Assembly: GCA_051294375.1 (NCBI GenBank)
Contig: CM119268.1
Coordinates: 17,637,562 to 17,701,561, forward strand
Source of the DNA: Paraspadella gotoi
Lineage: Eukaryota; Chaetognatha
Reading direction: 5' to 3'
Length of the DNA stretch: 64,000 nucleotides
This document shows, piece by piece, positions 48,095 to 59,334 of this stretch (its first letter is position 1; each line of letters starts with the position of its first letter). The notes under the pieces are model-generated. The model searched no databases and was not told the origin of the DNA. It worked only from the letters and a program-made list of their open reading frames with translations. A program made the position numbers and the translations under genes.

Positions 48095-49265
48095 ATTACA
48101 AACAATTTTCAGTTTTGTATTAAGACAAGAAATGTTAAGTCATTATATCCTTAACTCTTTCTTGGTCAGTTTCTTCAAGCAAGCAGCTTATTGCTTATTC
48201 TGCGAAAGAAAACAGTTTGGGAAAAAAAAAAATAATCGAAACATAGTTTGACTTTGACGAATTCGACTTTGACGCGTTTTGCTTTAATCCGTCCACTTTT
48301 TTCGATCTCGTGTCACAACTCACATTTCTCATCGTTTCACGTTTTTGACAGACATGTTGTTTTAACCATTTCTCGGCCAAATTTATTCTTTAATAAAACC
48401 GTTTTAACCGTTTTAACTATTAAATACATCATCAAATCGACATTATGATAAATAAACTTAGTCAAAAACATATAAGATTACCGTTAAATGTTATATAAAC
48501 ATTTCTTTTTCAAAAAAAAAATCTATCCTTGCATTTTTTTTTTCCTCCTCAGTCTGCCGCGATTTATATTTGCCGAAGCTGAAGCGACCAGCGACGACGG
48601 AATATAACTCATAAATCATTTACTCGATAAGAAGTTAAAAAAGAAGGAAGAGAAAAAATAAATGTTTATAAATAGATGGAGAAATAAATAACTGAAGGAG
48701 GGAAGGCGCGACGGTTGTGTCGACTCCGAACCGATCTGCATATTTTTCATTTTCTCTTCAGACGAATGTGACGATTCCAATGCCCCCTTGTGAACCCCCC
48801 CCCCTCTCATGCGACGGCCTAGTTCTCGTCACCGTGACACGACGTAGCCGTTTCACTTTTACCAACGTGACAGGTTAATTTATGTGTAGAGATTTTCACG
48901 GCGGACGAGACGTTATTCTCAAGGGTTACAATGTGAAGACGGATACGTTTTTCGATGCCACTGTGAAATATTGTTATGAAAAGAGGCTGTGTATCGCGCC
49001 CTTGTGAAATTGTGGAATGTGGATCGCGTTTTCGAATGCCGTGAACATGTAAGATTAAAGCTTAACGTAAACCATATAAAAATCTTATTCGATGAGTGAT
49101 TTTTTTAATCTGTCCCCAAAAAGTCTCGGTGTAAACTCAAACGGTATAAATGGTCGAGAAACCTATTATTTTTCTTACAATATTTAAGGGATTAAAGGAT
49201 AAGTTAAAAATTAAAAATCAATCGTTACAAAGAAGCGTCATTTAAAATCCACGACGCGTCGAGAG
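48095..49265. other. AT-rich intergenic stretch, nothing supported
   Basis: No exon with paired splice sites and no recognised repeat were found. Confidence 0.5.
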
Positions 49266-49550
49266 TAGACATGAGACGGAGCGCGACATCCAGCGGCGTC
49301 TGTCGAGAAAAGGCGAGAAATTTACGTCCGCGCCATCTCCTCGCTTCCGTGTCGGTCTGTCTGTCGATTTGTCGGTCGGGTTTCTCTGTCGCTCAGTCGG
49401 ACGGTGACTTTTTTCTTCTCGTTTGTTTGTTCAAGTTGAGCGTCTGGTCGCTTGGCAACGCGCAGGATTGGCCGCTGTCCCGGATTGCGGTGACACGAAC
49501 GAGCGAAGAAAATCGCTTTGTGTGTTAGAATCCAAATCTAAATCTTAATC

Positions 49551-49688
49551 TTGATCAAAATTTTAATCTAAATCTTGATTTTAAAAGAGTAATTGGTAAT
49601 CCTTATCTAAATTTTAATCTTGATCAAAATTTTAATCTAAATCTTGATTTTTAAAAGGGCAATTGGAAATCTTTATCTTAACCCTGAT
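49551..49688 (+). repeat. 69-bp tandem duplication
   Basis: TTGATCAAAATTTTAATCTA recurs after exactly 69 bases (49551 and 49620), along with the following TTTTAAAAG and AATTGG words. Smaller AATCTAAATCTT units within suggest older slippage. Confidence 0.85.
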
Positions 49689-49984
49689 TTATTTTTATAT
49701 TAATCTCTCTCTCTCTCGCCATCAATGGTGGCGCCACCGGTGTTGGCGTTGCCATTCTCGACATTGACGTAGATGACGACGACAACAATGACGACGTCAT
49801 TTACGCCATTTTATCGGATTTTGTTACACGGAAGAGCGGATAGGGCGGCAGTCAACGGCGGCGTCGGCGTCGTTGACGGCGGCGGCGTTGGCGGCTTCGG
49901 TTCCGGTCGACCAGTCGGGGAAACCTTACCTTTTCGCTTTTTCCCTTCGTATTCCCCGATTCTCATTTTTCGTCTGGAGAAATA

Positions 49985-50530
49985 ATTCTTTTTCTCTTTT
50001 TTTTCTCTTTCATTTCCTTTTTTCTCTTTTCTTTCTTTTCATACTTTCCTTTTCGCGGTCGTTGCACTCTTTCCTCTTCCTTCCTTTTCCTCTTCCGCCT
50101 TCTTGGCTTCCTCCCCATTTCCTTTCGGTTTTTTATCTTTTTTCCCTCCTTTTTTCCTCCTTTTTTCTTCCTTTTTTTTTCTTTTTTCCCCATTTTTTCC
50201 TCCTCTTTTTCCCCTTTTTTCCTCCTTTAACCTCACACCCATAACCATCTCCGTTTTTTTTTCTTTCTCGCTTTTCACTTTCCTTTTTGCGAGTCGGGCC
50301 AGACTCCCGTTTATCTTCCTTCATTTTCCCGGCCCGCTTCTATTTTCTTCTTTCCATCTTCCGCCCTTCCCTCTCCTCTTTTTCCTATTTTTTCTAAACG
50401 TCACAATTTCACCTTTCTTTAACTCCTTTCTTTTTTTTCACTCTTTTCTCTTTTACTTCTTTTCTTTCCTCCCTTTCCTCTCTCCCTCCTCCCCCTTTTT
50501 CCCTCTCGCCCCTCGATCCGAAAGAGCAAT
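49985..50530 (+). repeat. Polypyrimidine tract
   Basis: A long C/T-rich strand without a fixed unit. All frames are Phe/Ser/Pro or, on minus, Lys/Glu/Arg runs. It is not coding in my view. Confidence 0.7.
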
Positions 50531-50582
50531 TTCGCGCCTTCGCCTTCCAAAAAAGAAATTTCGGTTCCGGGTGCGAATTTCT

Positions 50583-50623
<41 letters not shown>

Positions 50624-50649
50624 TCGTGTCTCGTCCTCTTCTCTCTCTG

Positions 50650-50680
<31 letters not shown>

Positions 50681-50817
50681 ACTCTCTATCTCTCTCATCT
50701 CTCCTCTCGCACACCGCGTGCCCGATCGAGTGCAGGACGCGTCTCGTCCCGCCATCTTTTCCCATTTCCTTCCGCGCGAATCTCGTGGAGTCGTGGAGTC
50801 GCGAGAGGCGGGACGGC

Positions 50818-51035
50818 ATAGGCGCTGGAGCTGGGACGGCAGAGGCGTTGGGGCTCTGGACGTCGAGAGGCGCTGGAGCTGGACGGCATTTGCACTGGGG
50901 CTGTGACGGCAGAAACGATTGAGCTGGGAGTATAGGCGCTTGGCTAAAACAGTGCTGGAGCTGGGACGCCAAAATTCACTGGAATCGGGCCAGCGGAGGC
51001 GCCATATACGGGACAGCAAAGGCGCTGGAGATGTT
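50818..51035 (+). repeat. Degenerate minisatellite, unit about 24 bp
   Basis: The theme GGCGCTGGAGCTGGGACGGC is repeated about nine to ten times with a 21-24-base period and growing divergence to the right. The minus strand is open in all three frames, giving an 8-residue periodic peptide with PAPAPLD and SQLQRL motifs. It could be a coding repeat, but there is no start or splice evidence. Confidence 0.75.
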
Positions 51036-51164
51036 AACGTAGCCTTAAACCGGATGGCAAGATTGATTGACAGAAGAAAAAAAAAACGTTTCGGAACGAA
51101 CGACTTCTGGTACGAAAACGTCAATGACCTGTGAAGCCGTGAGGACAACGACGATGATGTAAAT

Positions 51165-51190
51165 AGCGACGACGACGACGACGACGACGA
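51165..51190 (+). repeat. Short (GAC)n array
   Basis: A GACGAC run followed by a perfect TGACGTCA, a CRE palindrome, at about 51206. Similar GAC/GTC runs occur at 18263, 21138, 31913, 40455 and 56648. Confidence 0.8.
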
Positions 51191-51459
51191 TGATAACTAA
51201 TATATGACGTCATTCGGCCGCAATGAAGGCGTTGGCGGTTATGGGCTATGGGTCCGTCGCTTCCCTCGCGCTCTCTCTTCTGCTCGATGAAAAATAAAAG
51301 TAAGAAGCTTTTGTGAATCGTTGTGAACATAAGAGAAGAAAAGAGTGAGGGAAAGCGCTCCGTCCCAAGAACGAGAACGATGTGAAAAGTAGAAATCGCG
51401 TTTGTTCTTTGTTCACGGGACTGCTAGAAAGTCAACTGACGATCACAACATGGACTTAC

Positions 51460-51637
51460 AATGTTGTGCGTCCAGTGCGTTTCTCCTCCCGATGAAATAA
51501 AATGACGCATCTTCTTCCTCGAACCGGAATCGTTTGAGCCTTTGAGCGACGACGAGGCCCTCGACCCTCGAGGTCTCGCCGCGGGAGACTTGGCTCCGTA
51601 ATTGTGACGAATCGGGGTCGGACGCCACAGACGCCCC
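51460..51637 (-). CDS. Internal exon with textbook splice sites, unknown protein
   Basis: On the minus strand a polypyrimidine tract (CCCCCTTTTTTTCTCCGTCAG) is followed by 178 bases open in all three frames and then a perfect GTAAGT donor. One frame reads RHNYGAKSPAARPRGSRASS and ends SSGGETHWTHNI. Another ends with FRFEEEDASFYFIGRRNALD. I cannot choose the frame or recognise the family. This is one of the best-supported exons in the window. Confidence 0.55.
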
Positions 51638-51788
51638 CTGACGGAGAAAAAAAGGGGGAGAATGAGACATTTGGGTAGCGTTGCCAGTTTCGGTCAAAAG
51701 GAATGAGTGAATGTGAAATTGAAAAGAGTGGTGAACTTAAGGTAGAGGCGGGAAATTTTAGTTAATTAAATGTTTTGTAATGTTTTTA

Positions 51789-52030
51789 GTTGCGCCGCGG
51801 AGCAACTCTATAAGTCACTTTTCGGTCGGTCGGTCGGTCCGTCGGTATGTCTGTCCGTCGGTCTGTCCCACTAATGTTAAAAACGCTTATAAGTTGCCTA
51901 TAGTTTGTTGCTCATTTGTTAAAAATCAAATCAAATCTCTACTGGCGTCACATTTTGTTTATAAATAAATCTTATAAACTATAAGGAATAAATAACATGA
52001 TAAGTAGAAAGAAAAGTAATGCGGCGCAAC
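51789..52030. mobile_element. Candidate MITE with 10-bp terminal inverted repeats
   Basis: GTTGCGCCGC at 51789-51798 and its exact reverse complement at 52021-52030 bound a 242-base AT-rich segment. It contains a GGTC/GTCC/GTCT array at 51822-51868. The left end also folds on itself (GTTGC...GCAAC). No target-site duplication is obvious, which weakens the call. Confidence 0.4.
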
Positions 52031-52611
52031 ACCTTGGAAAAATCGTCCTTTGTTTTAGAGTAGAAAAGCAAATACTGCGTTCGGATTGGCGGATAATTAT
52101 TGACCTTTGAAAGCCAGAAGATTTTGAACTCTGTGTGAGAAATGATTCGATCATACCTGGCAAGGTGATATCATGGGACACCCCAACCAGCATATATTTT
52201 TGAATTATTATTTTAAGTTTTATTATCATTAGTTTTAGTCGTCATAGTCGTCGTGATCGTCGTCATCGTCTGCGTCGTCTTCATCTTCTTCTTCACTTTC
52301 GTCTTCTTTTTGAAAAGTTCTCCGACGCAACAACCTGGCTTAAGGTTTTCGATAAAAGAGGCTCAGTTCAGACTCAAAGGCGTAAAAAACGCAAGGAGAC
52401 CTTTTTCCCTCCTACTTTCCTTTCCTTTCCTTTCTTTCGTGGCGCAAGAAAAGAGAGAAAATAAAAAAGTAAAGAAAAAAAAATGCTTTCTCCCTTTCTT
52501 CCACGCTTCTCTTCGTTTTTTCGGTTTCAAAAGGAAAATTTATCTGTTTCTAAGGATTTTGGTTTAAGTCGAGTTCAATCTTTCTTTCCCCCCACGTATC
52601 CATCTGTCTTC

Positions 52612-52728
<117 letters not shown>

Positions 52729-52783
52729 GCGCCGCGTGACGTCTCCAATCTCGGGACGTCTTCAATCTTTGGACGTAATTCGG

Positions 52784-52840
52784 TCACGTGATCTTCCCCA
52801 GTCCGACCTCCAATAAAACGACGCCTTCAGAGTCACGTGA
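52784..52840. promoter_or_regulatory. Two TCACGTGA palindromes 49 bp apart
   Basis: TCACGTGA occurs at 52784-52791 and 52833-52840 in a GC-richer patch after a long CT array. The extended forms GTCACGTGAT and GTCACGTGAG resemble the CLEAR-type element bound by MiT/TFE bHLH factors. A third, GTCACGTGAC, is at 63792-63801. Confidence 0.35.
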
Positions 52841-53608
52841 GACGTTCGATCGCGTCACTCCCTCAACCTAACTCTTTCTTTAAATCTTCGGTACTTATTT
52901 TTGATTTCACATTTTCCGTTTCTTGAGTGACTTGATGTCATCTTACGCGACTACGTCAAATCAATTGACATTTGGTCCAAGAACGAGCCCTCTTCAGTAT
53001 TGTCCGAAACCCTTCTAGGGGTCTCTCTCTCTCTCTCTCTCTCTNNNNNNNNNNNNNNNNNNNNNNNNNNNNNNNNNNNNNNNNNNNNNNNNNNNNNNNN
53101 NNNNNNNNNNNNNNNNNNNNNNNNNNNNNNNNNNNNNNNNNNNNNNNNNNNNNNNNNNNNNNNNNNNNNNNNNNNNNNNNNNNNNNNNNNNNNNNNNNNN
53201 NNNNNNNNNNNNNNNNNNNNNNNNNNNNNNNNNNNNNNNNNNNNNNNNNNNNNNNNNNNNNNNNNNNNNNNNNNNNNNNNNNNNNNNNCTCTCTCTCTCT
53301 CTCTGCCACTCAATACGCTTCTTTTCTTCTTTTCTATATTTTTTTTCCCTCGCAATTATTAAAGAATAGACTGGCGGNNNNNNNNNNNNNNNNNNNNNNN
53401 NNNNNNNNNNNNNNNNNNNNNNNNNNNNNNNNNNNNNNNNNNNNNNNNNNNNNNNNNNNNNNNNNNNNNNNNNNNNNNNNNNNNNNNNNNNNNNNNNNNN
53501 NNNNNNNNNNNNNNNNNNNNNNNNNNNNNNNNNNNNNNNNNNNNNNNNNNNNNNNNNNNNNNNNNNNNNNNNNNNNNNNNNNNNNNNNNNNNNNNNNNNN
53601 NNNNNNNN

Positions 53609-53855
53609 TTTTTTTTTTACTTTTTACGACCGTAACGAGATCGAGCTTCCTTTCTCCTTCGCACCGCGACACCGTCACAGCGTGACATCGCGTCAACTTG
53701 TCTGTCTGACGAAGCCGCGTCGGTCTCCGCGTCTCGCCGTGAGAGGGCACTGTTAGTCTGTGAGTCGGTGACTGATTAAATTCACCGAATTTCTCTGGTC
53801 TTTTGCTTCCTGAATCTTTCGACGTTCTCCGGCTCAAGCGTGCTTCGCTCAGATT
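53609..53855 (-). CDS. Exon candidate with strong acceptor, about 80 open codons
   Basis: On the minus strand CCTTTTTTTTTTAG precedes a frame open from 53855 through to the gap at 53608. It begins NLSEARLSRRTSKDSGSKRP and contains KFGEFNQSPTHRL and TRCHAVTVSRCEGERKLD. The composition is basic and Ser/Thr-rich and not repeat-derived. No clear donor is seen before the gap; GTAAAA near 53630 is possible. It may belong to the same minus-strand gene as 51460-51637. Confidence 0.5.
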
Positions 53856-53999
53856 CTAAAAAAAAAAGGGAAACGAGGGAGAAATTCTTATTTATTGTTC
53901 CAAGAGTCATTTTTCATTCGTTGTTTACGAACCTTAATCACTCAAACTTGACAATTTTATGTACGTTGTGAGGCAAATTGATTAATTTCGCCGAGAGAA

Positions 54000-54660
54000 A
54001 TCTCGGTGCACCGTGTTTAAAAAAAAAAAAAAAAAAAAAAAAGAAAATATTAAAAAAAAAAAATATAAACAATTTTGTTTGCAAGATAGTTGCTTTATCA
54101 AAAATGTAACAATGGTACAACTATGTAGAAGACAAGTTTCGTTTTTTTTAAATTGAATTAGGTGTCACTCATTCTTGACGACCAACGTCAGTGATGGATT
54201 AATTAATCCGTCAAGCTTTTTTCCTCGTTCCTCAACCAATCAGTCGCTTTCTTTATTTCTTTCTCGGCGAACAATCCCGAGGTTCATGCTTTCTTCAAAT
54301 CCTGACGAATAAATTTTGAAAATTCCGAGTCGAAGTTCCTCTACCGAGGGATTTCGACGGAGCAGCCGAGAAAACAGCTGCGTCGAATCGCTAGGAAAAA
54401 AAATAAACAAAAAACAAACTGAAAAAAAAAGAGAAGGAGAGAAAAAAAAATTACTTTTATGCAGCTCGCGGAAATATTTCGGAGAATTCTTTTCTTTGCC
54501 TTCTTTTAATTTTTAGAGCCAAAGTTAAACATTTTCTTTTTAAAAATTTTTAAAAGGATTTTTTTTTTTCGGCGCCAAAAGCGATAGAAAGTGAAATTAG
54601 CAAAAACACTTTGCAAAAACTTCTCGGTGATACCAAAAGCATTTTAATCGCCTTTTTTCA
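54000..54660. other. AT-rich stretch with A tracts, no gene seen
   Basis: It contains a CCAATCAG box near 54236 and several A runs, but no splice-flanked exon. Confidence 0.4.
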
Positions 54661-54934
54661 GTGTTTGCACGCGTAATCAAGCAACATGNNNNNNNNNNNN
54701 NNNNNNNNNNNNNNNNNNNNNNNNNNNNNNNNNNNNNNNNNNNNNNNNNNNNNNNNNNNNNNNNNNNNNNNNNNNNNNNNNNNNNNNNNNNNNNNNNNNN
54801 NNNNNNNNNNNNNNNNNNNNNNNNNNNNNNNNNNNNNNNNNNNNNNNNNNNNNNNNNNNNNNNNNNNNNNNNNNNNNNNNNNNNNNTCAGCGCCCTTCCC
54901 TTGTTTCTGCTGAGTCTTGATTTTAGTTTGTTAA

Positions 54935-55267
54935 GTGATTTACATTTTGATGGTGCATAAAAGCGTCGGCCTATTCCGCCGTTTATGGGTTGTTTTCTCG
55001 CTCCTGCGAAAGGAACGCCGCCTTCCGGTCGGAGCACAAATCAACTCGCGCCTCTTTCTCCCGAACAAAAGACTCGCGGGCTTTGGAAACCCGCGCGCGC
55101 CGGGGAGGAAATTTCCCGATGGGGAAAACATTTCGGTGCTTGCGTGGATGCTTGCAAAGAGCGCGAAAACACCTTTGCAGCGAGAGGGTAGCACGGTAAT
55201 CAGTTTCCTGCTTGGTCTTACATGGATTTTTTTCTTTTTTCTACCCTTTAAAGAGTTCAGTTTTTAG
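54935..55267. other. GC-rich block open in four frames, coding status unknown
   Basis: Three plus-strand frames and one minus-strand frame are open for 68-110 codons. The DNA is CpG-rich relative to its neighbours. Because all frames are open together, this looks more like low stop-codon density in GC-rich DNA, perhaps a CpG island, than a proven exon. No family was recognised in any frame. Confidence 0.35.
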
Positions 55268-55888
55268 ATGTAAAGAAATGTTCTTTCCTGAGAATAAAAT
55301 TTGAGATTCAAAAAACTTTCCTTAAAAAATCATAATTTTTTCGTCGATTGCGTCATTTCGTTCTGAAGAATAATTTTCACGGCGCCCTCGTAAACTTCCG
55401 TGCCTCGCTGCTTCGTGGTTTAACCTTTTCCACTAGTTTCCTAAAAGAGTCATTAGATTAGGAAAAAAAGTTATTACAGTGCAATTCACCGATAAAGTTA
55501 GGGAGTAAAAAATACTCGTCCATATTTATTAAAGTTCATACTAGGGAAAGCCTTTCCATCCCATCAAACAAAGAATTTTTTTTCATTTTTGGAGTTAATT
55601 TTTGAATACGTCTTAAAGATTTCGCTATCTTTTTTTTTTCTTCTTTCAAATCGTTCGTCTTCTTACTATATAGATGTCGCTACGAAATAGATTCAAATCA
55701 GTCTCTCTCTCCCCTCTTTCTCCTCCTTAAAAACAGTTTCCATTGGGATGAATTTAATCCAACCGAATTTGATTTAATAAAACGGAATTGCAAAAAAGAA
55801 AAAAAAAGGGGAAAAAAAATCCGGCCGCACGCGGATAAAAAATGCGGGGTGAGAGAGAGAGAGAGAAAAAAAAAGCTGCTCTGGATTT

Positions 55889-55975
55889 GGACTCGGGAGT
55901 GCAGAATTGAACGGTGTTGAGTGGGACTCGGGAGGGTGACTCGGGAGTTCAGGATCGGGTGGCGTTGATTGTGAT
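55889..55975 (+). repeat. Short tandem repeat around GACTCGGGAG
   Basis: GACTCGGGAG occurs three times within 60 bases. The outer pair defines a diverged unit of about 48 bp that also shares a GGTGTTGA/GGCGTTGA word. Confidence 0.6.
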
Positions 55976-56464
55976 TATGGGCGGGTGAGAGTTGAGTGAG
56001 AGTAAAATATAATTGGTGATAGCGAGATTGTGACAAGAGAGAGAAGGGAACGAGGCCGCAAATATATCTCCCATTTCCGTTTTTCAGTTTTCGTAGGAAA
56101 AAAAAAAGAACAAGGGTCGTCGTTGTGCNNNNNNNNNNNNNNNNNNNNNNNNNNNNNNNNNNNNNNNNNNNNNNNNNNNNNNNNNNNNNNNNNNNNNNNN
56201 NNNNNNNNNNNNNNNNNNNNNNNNNNNNNNNNNNNNNNNNNNNNNNNNNNNNNNNNNNNNNNNNNNNNNNNNNNNNNNNNNNNNNNNNNNNNNNNNNNNN
56301 NNNNNNNNNNNNNNNNNNNNNNNNNNNNNNNNNNNNNNNNNNNNNNNNNNNNNNNNNNNNNNNNNNNNNNNNNNNNNNNNNNNNNNNNNNNNNNNNNNNN
56401 NNACTGAATTTTCGGAAGATGAAAATCCATAAAATCTAATGTTTCTTTTTGTTTTTTTCCTCAG

Positions 56465-56648
56465 GACAACAAAGGACTTCTTATCGGGAAAGATCAAGAT
56501 TTTTCGCCGCAACTTCGTTGCAACTTTTCCGCAACTTCGGCTCCATCGTAGCAGCAACTTCTTCAAAACAAAATGAAAACTGCGCCAAAACAAAATAAAA
56601 ATAAAAAACATATCATCGCTAACAACCCAAGCGAAAATAAGGACGTTA

Positions 56649-56680
<32 letters not shown>

Positions 56681-56697
56681 TAAAACAAAAAATATAA
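56465..56697 (+). CDS. Terminal exon candidate; frame ambiguous
   Basis: TTTGTTTTTTTCCTCAG is a very good acceptor. After it, frames of 28-43 codons are open to stops, for example one with SRFFAATSLQLFRNFGSIVA. A separate ATG frame at 56572 begins MKTAPKQNKNKK and ends with nine Asp, Glu and TAA at 56697. The acceptor argues for an exon. Which frame is used cannot be settled without the preceding exon. Confidence 0.35.
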
Positions 56698-56760
56698 AAG
56701 CGAACGAATCGATCGAGAACGACAACAACGAAAAATACAACAACAACAACAACAACAAAT
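56648..56760 (+). repeat. (GAC)n then (CAA)n arrays
   Basis: GAC units at 56648-56679 and CAA units at 56736-56758 flank a short AT-rich segment. Confidence 0.85.
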
Positions 56761-57122
56761 TTTCTCGCAATATTTTTCTGTCGCGTTTCTCTCCTTACAA
56801 TATGGTTACGAGGTGACCTTAAATCTCTACGAACTATTTTTTTTTCTTAGCTATTTATTAAAATACTATTTTTTAGAAATATTTTTTTTATATTCATAAA
56901 GTTCGTTTAAACTTCGTTGCCGCTTCCCTTTTATATTCTATACTTTTTCTTCTTTGTTTACGTTTCTCATCTAAATTTCTAGGGATTAAATAAACAAATT
57001 TAGACGCACCTTTTTTTCTTGAGCAAACTAATGCACCTCTTTACTTTAGTAACGAAATAGGAAATAAAGAAAAATCCAAACTTCCTTTTAACAAAAGTTT
57101 TTCCTTTCGTTTAAATTGCGCG

Positions 57123-57131
57123 ATGACGAAG
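57123..57131 (+). CDS. Candidate minimal first coding exon MTK
   Basis: ATGACGAAG is followed at once by GTAAGT, giving the perfect donor AAG/GTAAGT. Nine coding bases are too few to be sure, and the next exon would lie beyond the gap at 57183-57305. Confidence 0.25.
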
Positions 57132-57869
57132 GTAAGTTTCAGGGAGGATTATCCAGAAAGTCTCCCTCCTCTTCCGGAAAAANNNNNNNNNNNNNNNNNN
57201 NNNNNNNNNNNNNNNNNNNNNNNNNNNNNNNNNNNNNNNNNNNNNNNNNNNNNNNNNNNNNNNNNNNNNNNNNNNNNNNNNNNNNNNNNNNNNNNNNNNN
57301 NNNNNGAGAGAGAGAGAGAGAGAGGGCGTCATTTCCAAAATGTTAAAATAAATATTTTTTCTCACCCTTTTTTTGCTGAATTCCCTTTCTCTCATCGCCG
57401 TCGACTCTTCGCTCGAGATTAGGCGTCAGTTTGTTCTTCTGTCCGAGAGAAAAAAATTTTTCTCCGCTATGTTGCTTTCGCTCTATTGCTTGTTCTGACT
57501 TTCTGCTGCCGCAGCGTCATTTAAACGCTAGATCCCAAGCTTTACTCAATCTTGCCTCTTTTTATCTCAGTTTTCCTATTTCACCGATCAATCACAAATC
57601 TTTCCATTCTTGATCATTTCCACTTTGTCTTTCACCTCTCTTCTCTCCCTCCTGAGTCTGCAACGCAATTGCGCTAAATCCAACACCGAACTTCCTCCTT
57701 TTTCTTCTTTTTCTTTTAATCCAAAAAGGAAAAATTGTTCTTTTGCTTCCAAAGGCAAAGAAGCGATGAAAGGAACGCGTTTAACGCTGCGTCGTAATTT
57801 CTTAAAAACGAGACAAAACAAAAACAAACCCACCACCAGTATCTCAAAAACATGAACGTCATTTCTCAT

Positions 57870-58620
57870 CTACATGGATTTTGGTGGAAAAACATCTTGA
57901 GTGTCAGCCCTCATGCAATTTGCATGACGTCGGAAACGAAGTATGAATGCCCATAAGATTATTCATACAAGTCAGGACCAGTCAGTAATTTCATCATTCA
58001 AACTCTTGCCTTTTACAGCAGAAGGGCATCATAACAAACACATAGCTTTACTTTGTCTTTTCGGATAGAAATGACTAAAGGTAGTTCCATGAGGGATTGC
58101 CGTCTTCATTCTCAACATGTTCAACTTTTTGGACATTTCCAGCATCGATTCCTTTTTCATCTCTTCCCAAAACACAGCTCGAGTTTCAGGATCTTTGTTG
58201 AGCTTTTTCATCAAAGAATTCAGTCTTTTCAGAGCGCGGGCATTTTGAATCTCTGTTTGTTTAAACTTCGGCCGCTTTTCTTCTGCCTTCTTTCCAAGGA
58301 AGACCAACAGGACTAATGGCCCTAGTCAGGGTAAATCTGATAGATTTTCGAATTTGATGCATCGCATATCGTCATCTAAAGAAGGCTGTTTTCTTAGTAC
58401 TAAGGGTTCATCTCAAATCTTTGTGAGAAACAATTCTTTTGATATCTTCCCTAATGGTTTGTTCATCTTCCTTCCAGAAATTCAGCATGTCATTCTTGCC
58501 CACAATCAATCGTGTCTTCATCCACACTTTGACGGGACCGACTAATGTCCATCCAAAATTCGGTTTCATTCCAATAGGAAGGCCCTCATCTCCTCGTCTA
58601 TTTCTCCATTTGGTCCATTA
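57870..58620 (-). pseudogene. Bel/Pao linker and N-terminal reverse-transcriptase remnant
   Basis: Fragments in order are NFGWTLVGPVKVW, LKRLNSLMKKLNKDPETRAV, IPHGTTFSHFYPK, VKGKSLNDEIT and ILRFRRHA. The helix pair before reverse transcriptase, then KGKSLND and LRFRRH, are diagnostic of Bel/Pao rather than Gypsy or Copia elements. Two stops fall between IPHG and KGKS, and a frameshift hits the TGPDL segment. Confidence 0.8.
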
Positions 58621-58699
58621 TAGGCCAACTTGACGGCGAAGGAGGACTTCAATTTCCTTATGGTCTAATCATAAAAAGATACATCCTCGAGATGAGGCA

Positions 58700-59060
58700 T
58701 GTCCTTGACTTCATTCGTGTTAGTTGGTGTCTGTCGTCTTCACTTGTCAGAAATCTCCAAACTACACATTTTTCTCATAGTGATGGGAACATATCGTTTT
58801 CCTAGATTTTCTAAGTTTATGTCACAAATTTGTTTCTCAGCTACAGTCACCGAATCATAAGATCTAATTTTATGGTTTTTTTCAGTAGTTTCGATGCCTA
58901 AGCTCTTTCAATCAACACTTTTCTTGATCACACATTATTGCAATCCAGTATCAATCATAGCCCAAGTCGGTTTTTTCATCCATTTCCATTCAATCACCAC
59001 AGGTAACAACAGGCCGGTATGACGACTCACCGGAAGTTGTATGGCTGCAGGCTAGTCAAC
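58700..59060 (-). pseudogene. Bel/Pao aspartic protease remnant
   Basis: The frame has LLLPVVIEWKW, PTWAMIDTGLQ and a stop. AMIDTG (about 58945-58960) is the retropepsin active-site motif. Downstream fragments include NLGKRYVPITMRKM and MPHLED, which fit the protease C-terminal part and the following Bel/Pao linker. The enzyme would process the polyprotein but cannot be made from this copy. Confidence 0.75.
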
Positions 59061-59334
59061 TTGGACAATTGCTGGAAGGCGCTGTAGCGGGTCGCGTCGA
59101 CGAAAGAGTGTTTGGCGAGGCGGCGTCCTTGCAGCAGCAGCAGTTTGCGGCGTCATGAATTAAGGTTATTGTTCCTTGGTGGTGCCTATTTGAAGTTTCG
59201 AGTTGGTGATGTTTGCAACCACTCTGGCATACGTTTTTGGGTCTCTGCCTCGGGGTAAAAGCTGGGAGTGGAAAACCGTAGCATGCATAATAGTATGATG
59301 AGGCCCATAGCAGACCATACAAGCCTCTCTAGGT

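Noticed and set aside
50103-50906. 267-codon plus-strand frame
   Set aside because: It covers a polypyrimidine tract and CT arrays; the composition follows the repeat, with no start or splice support.
57588-57869. 93-codon minus-strand frame adjoining the Bel/Pao remnant
   Set aside because: It begins just beyond the last recognisable reverse-transcriptase motif and has no similarity I can see to the rest of that enzyme. It could be flanking DNA.
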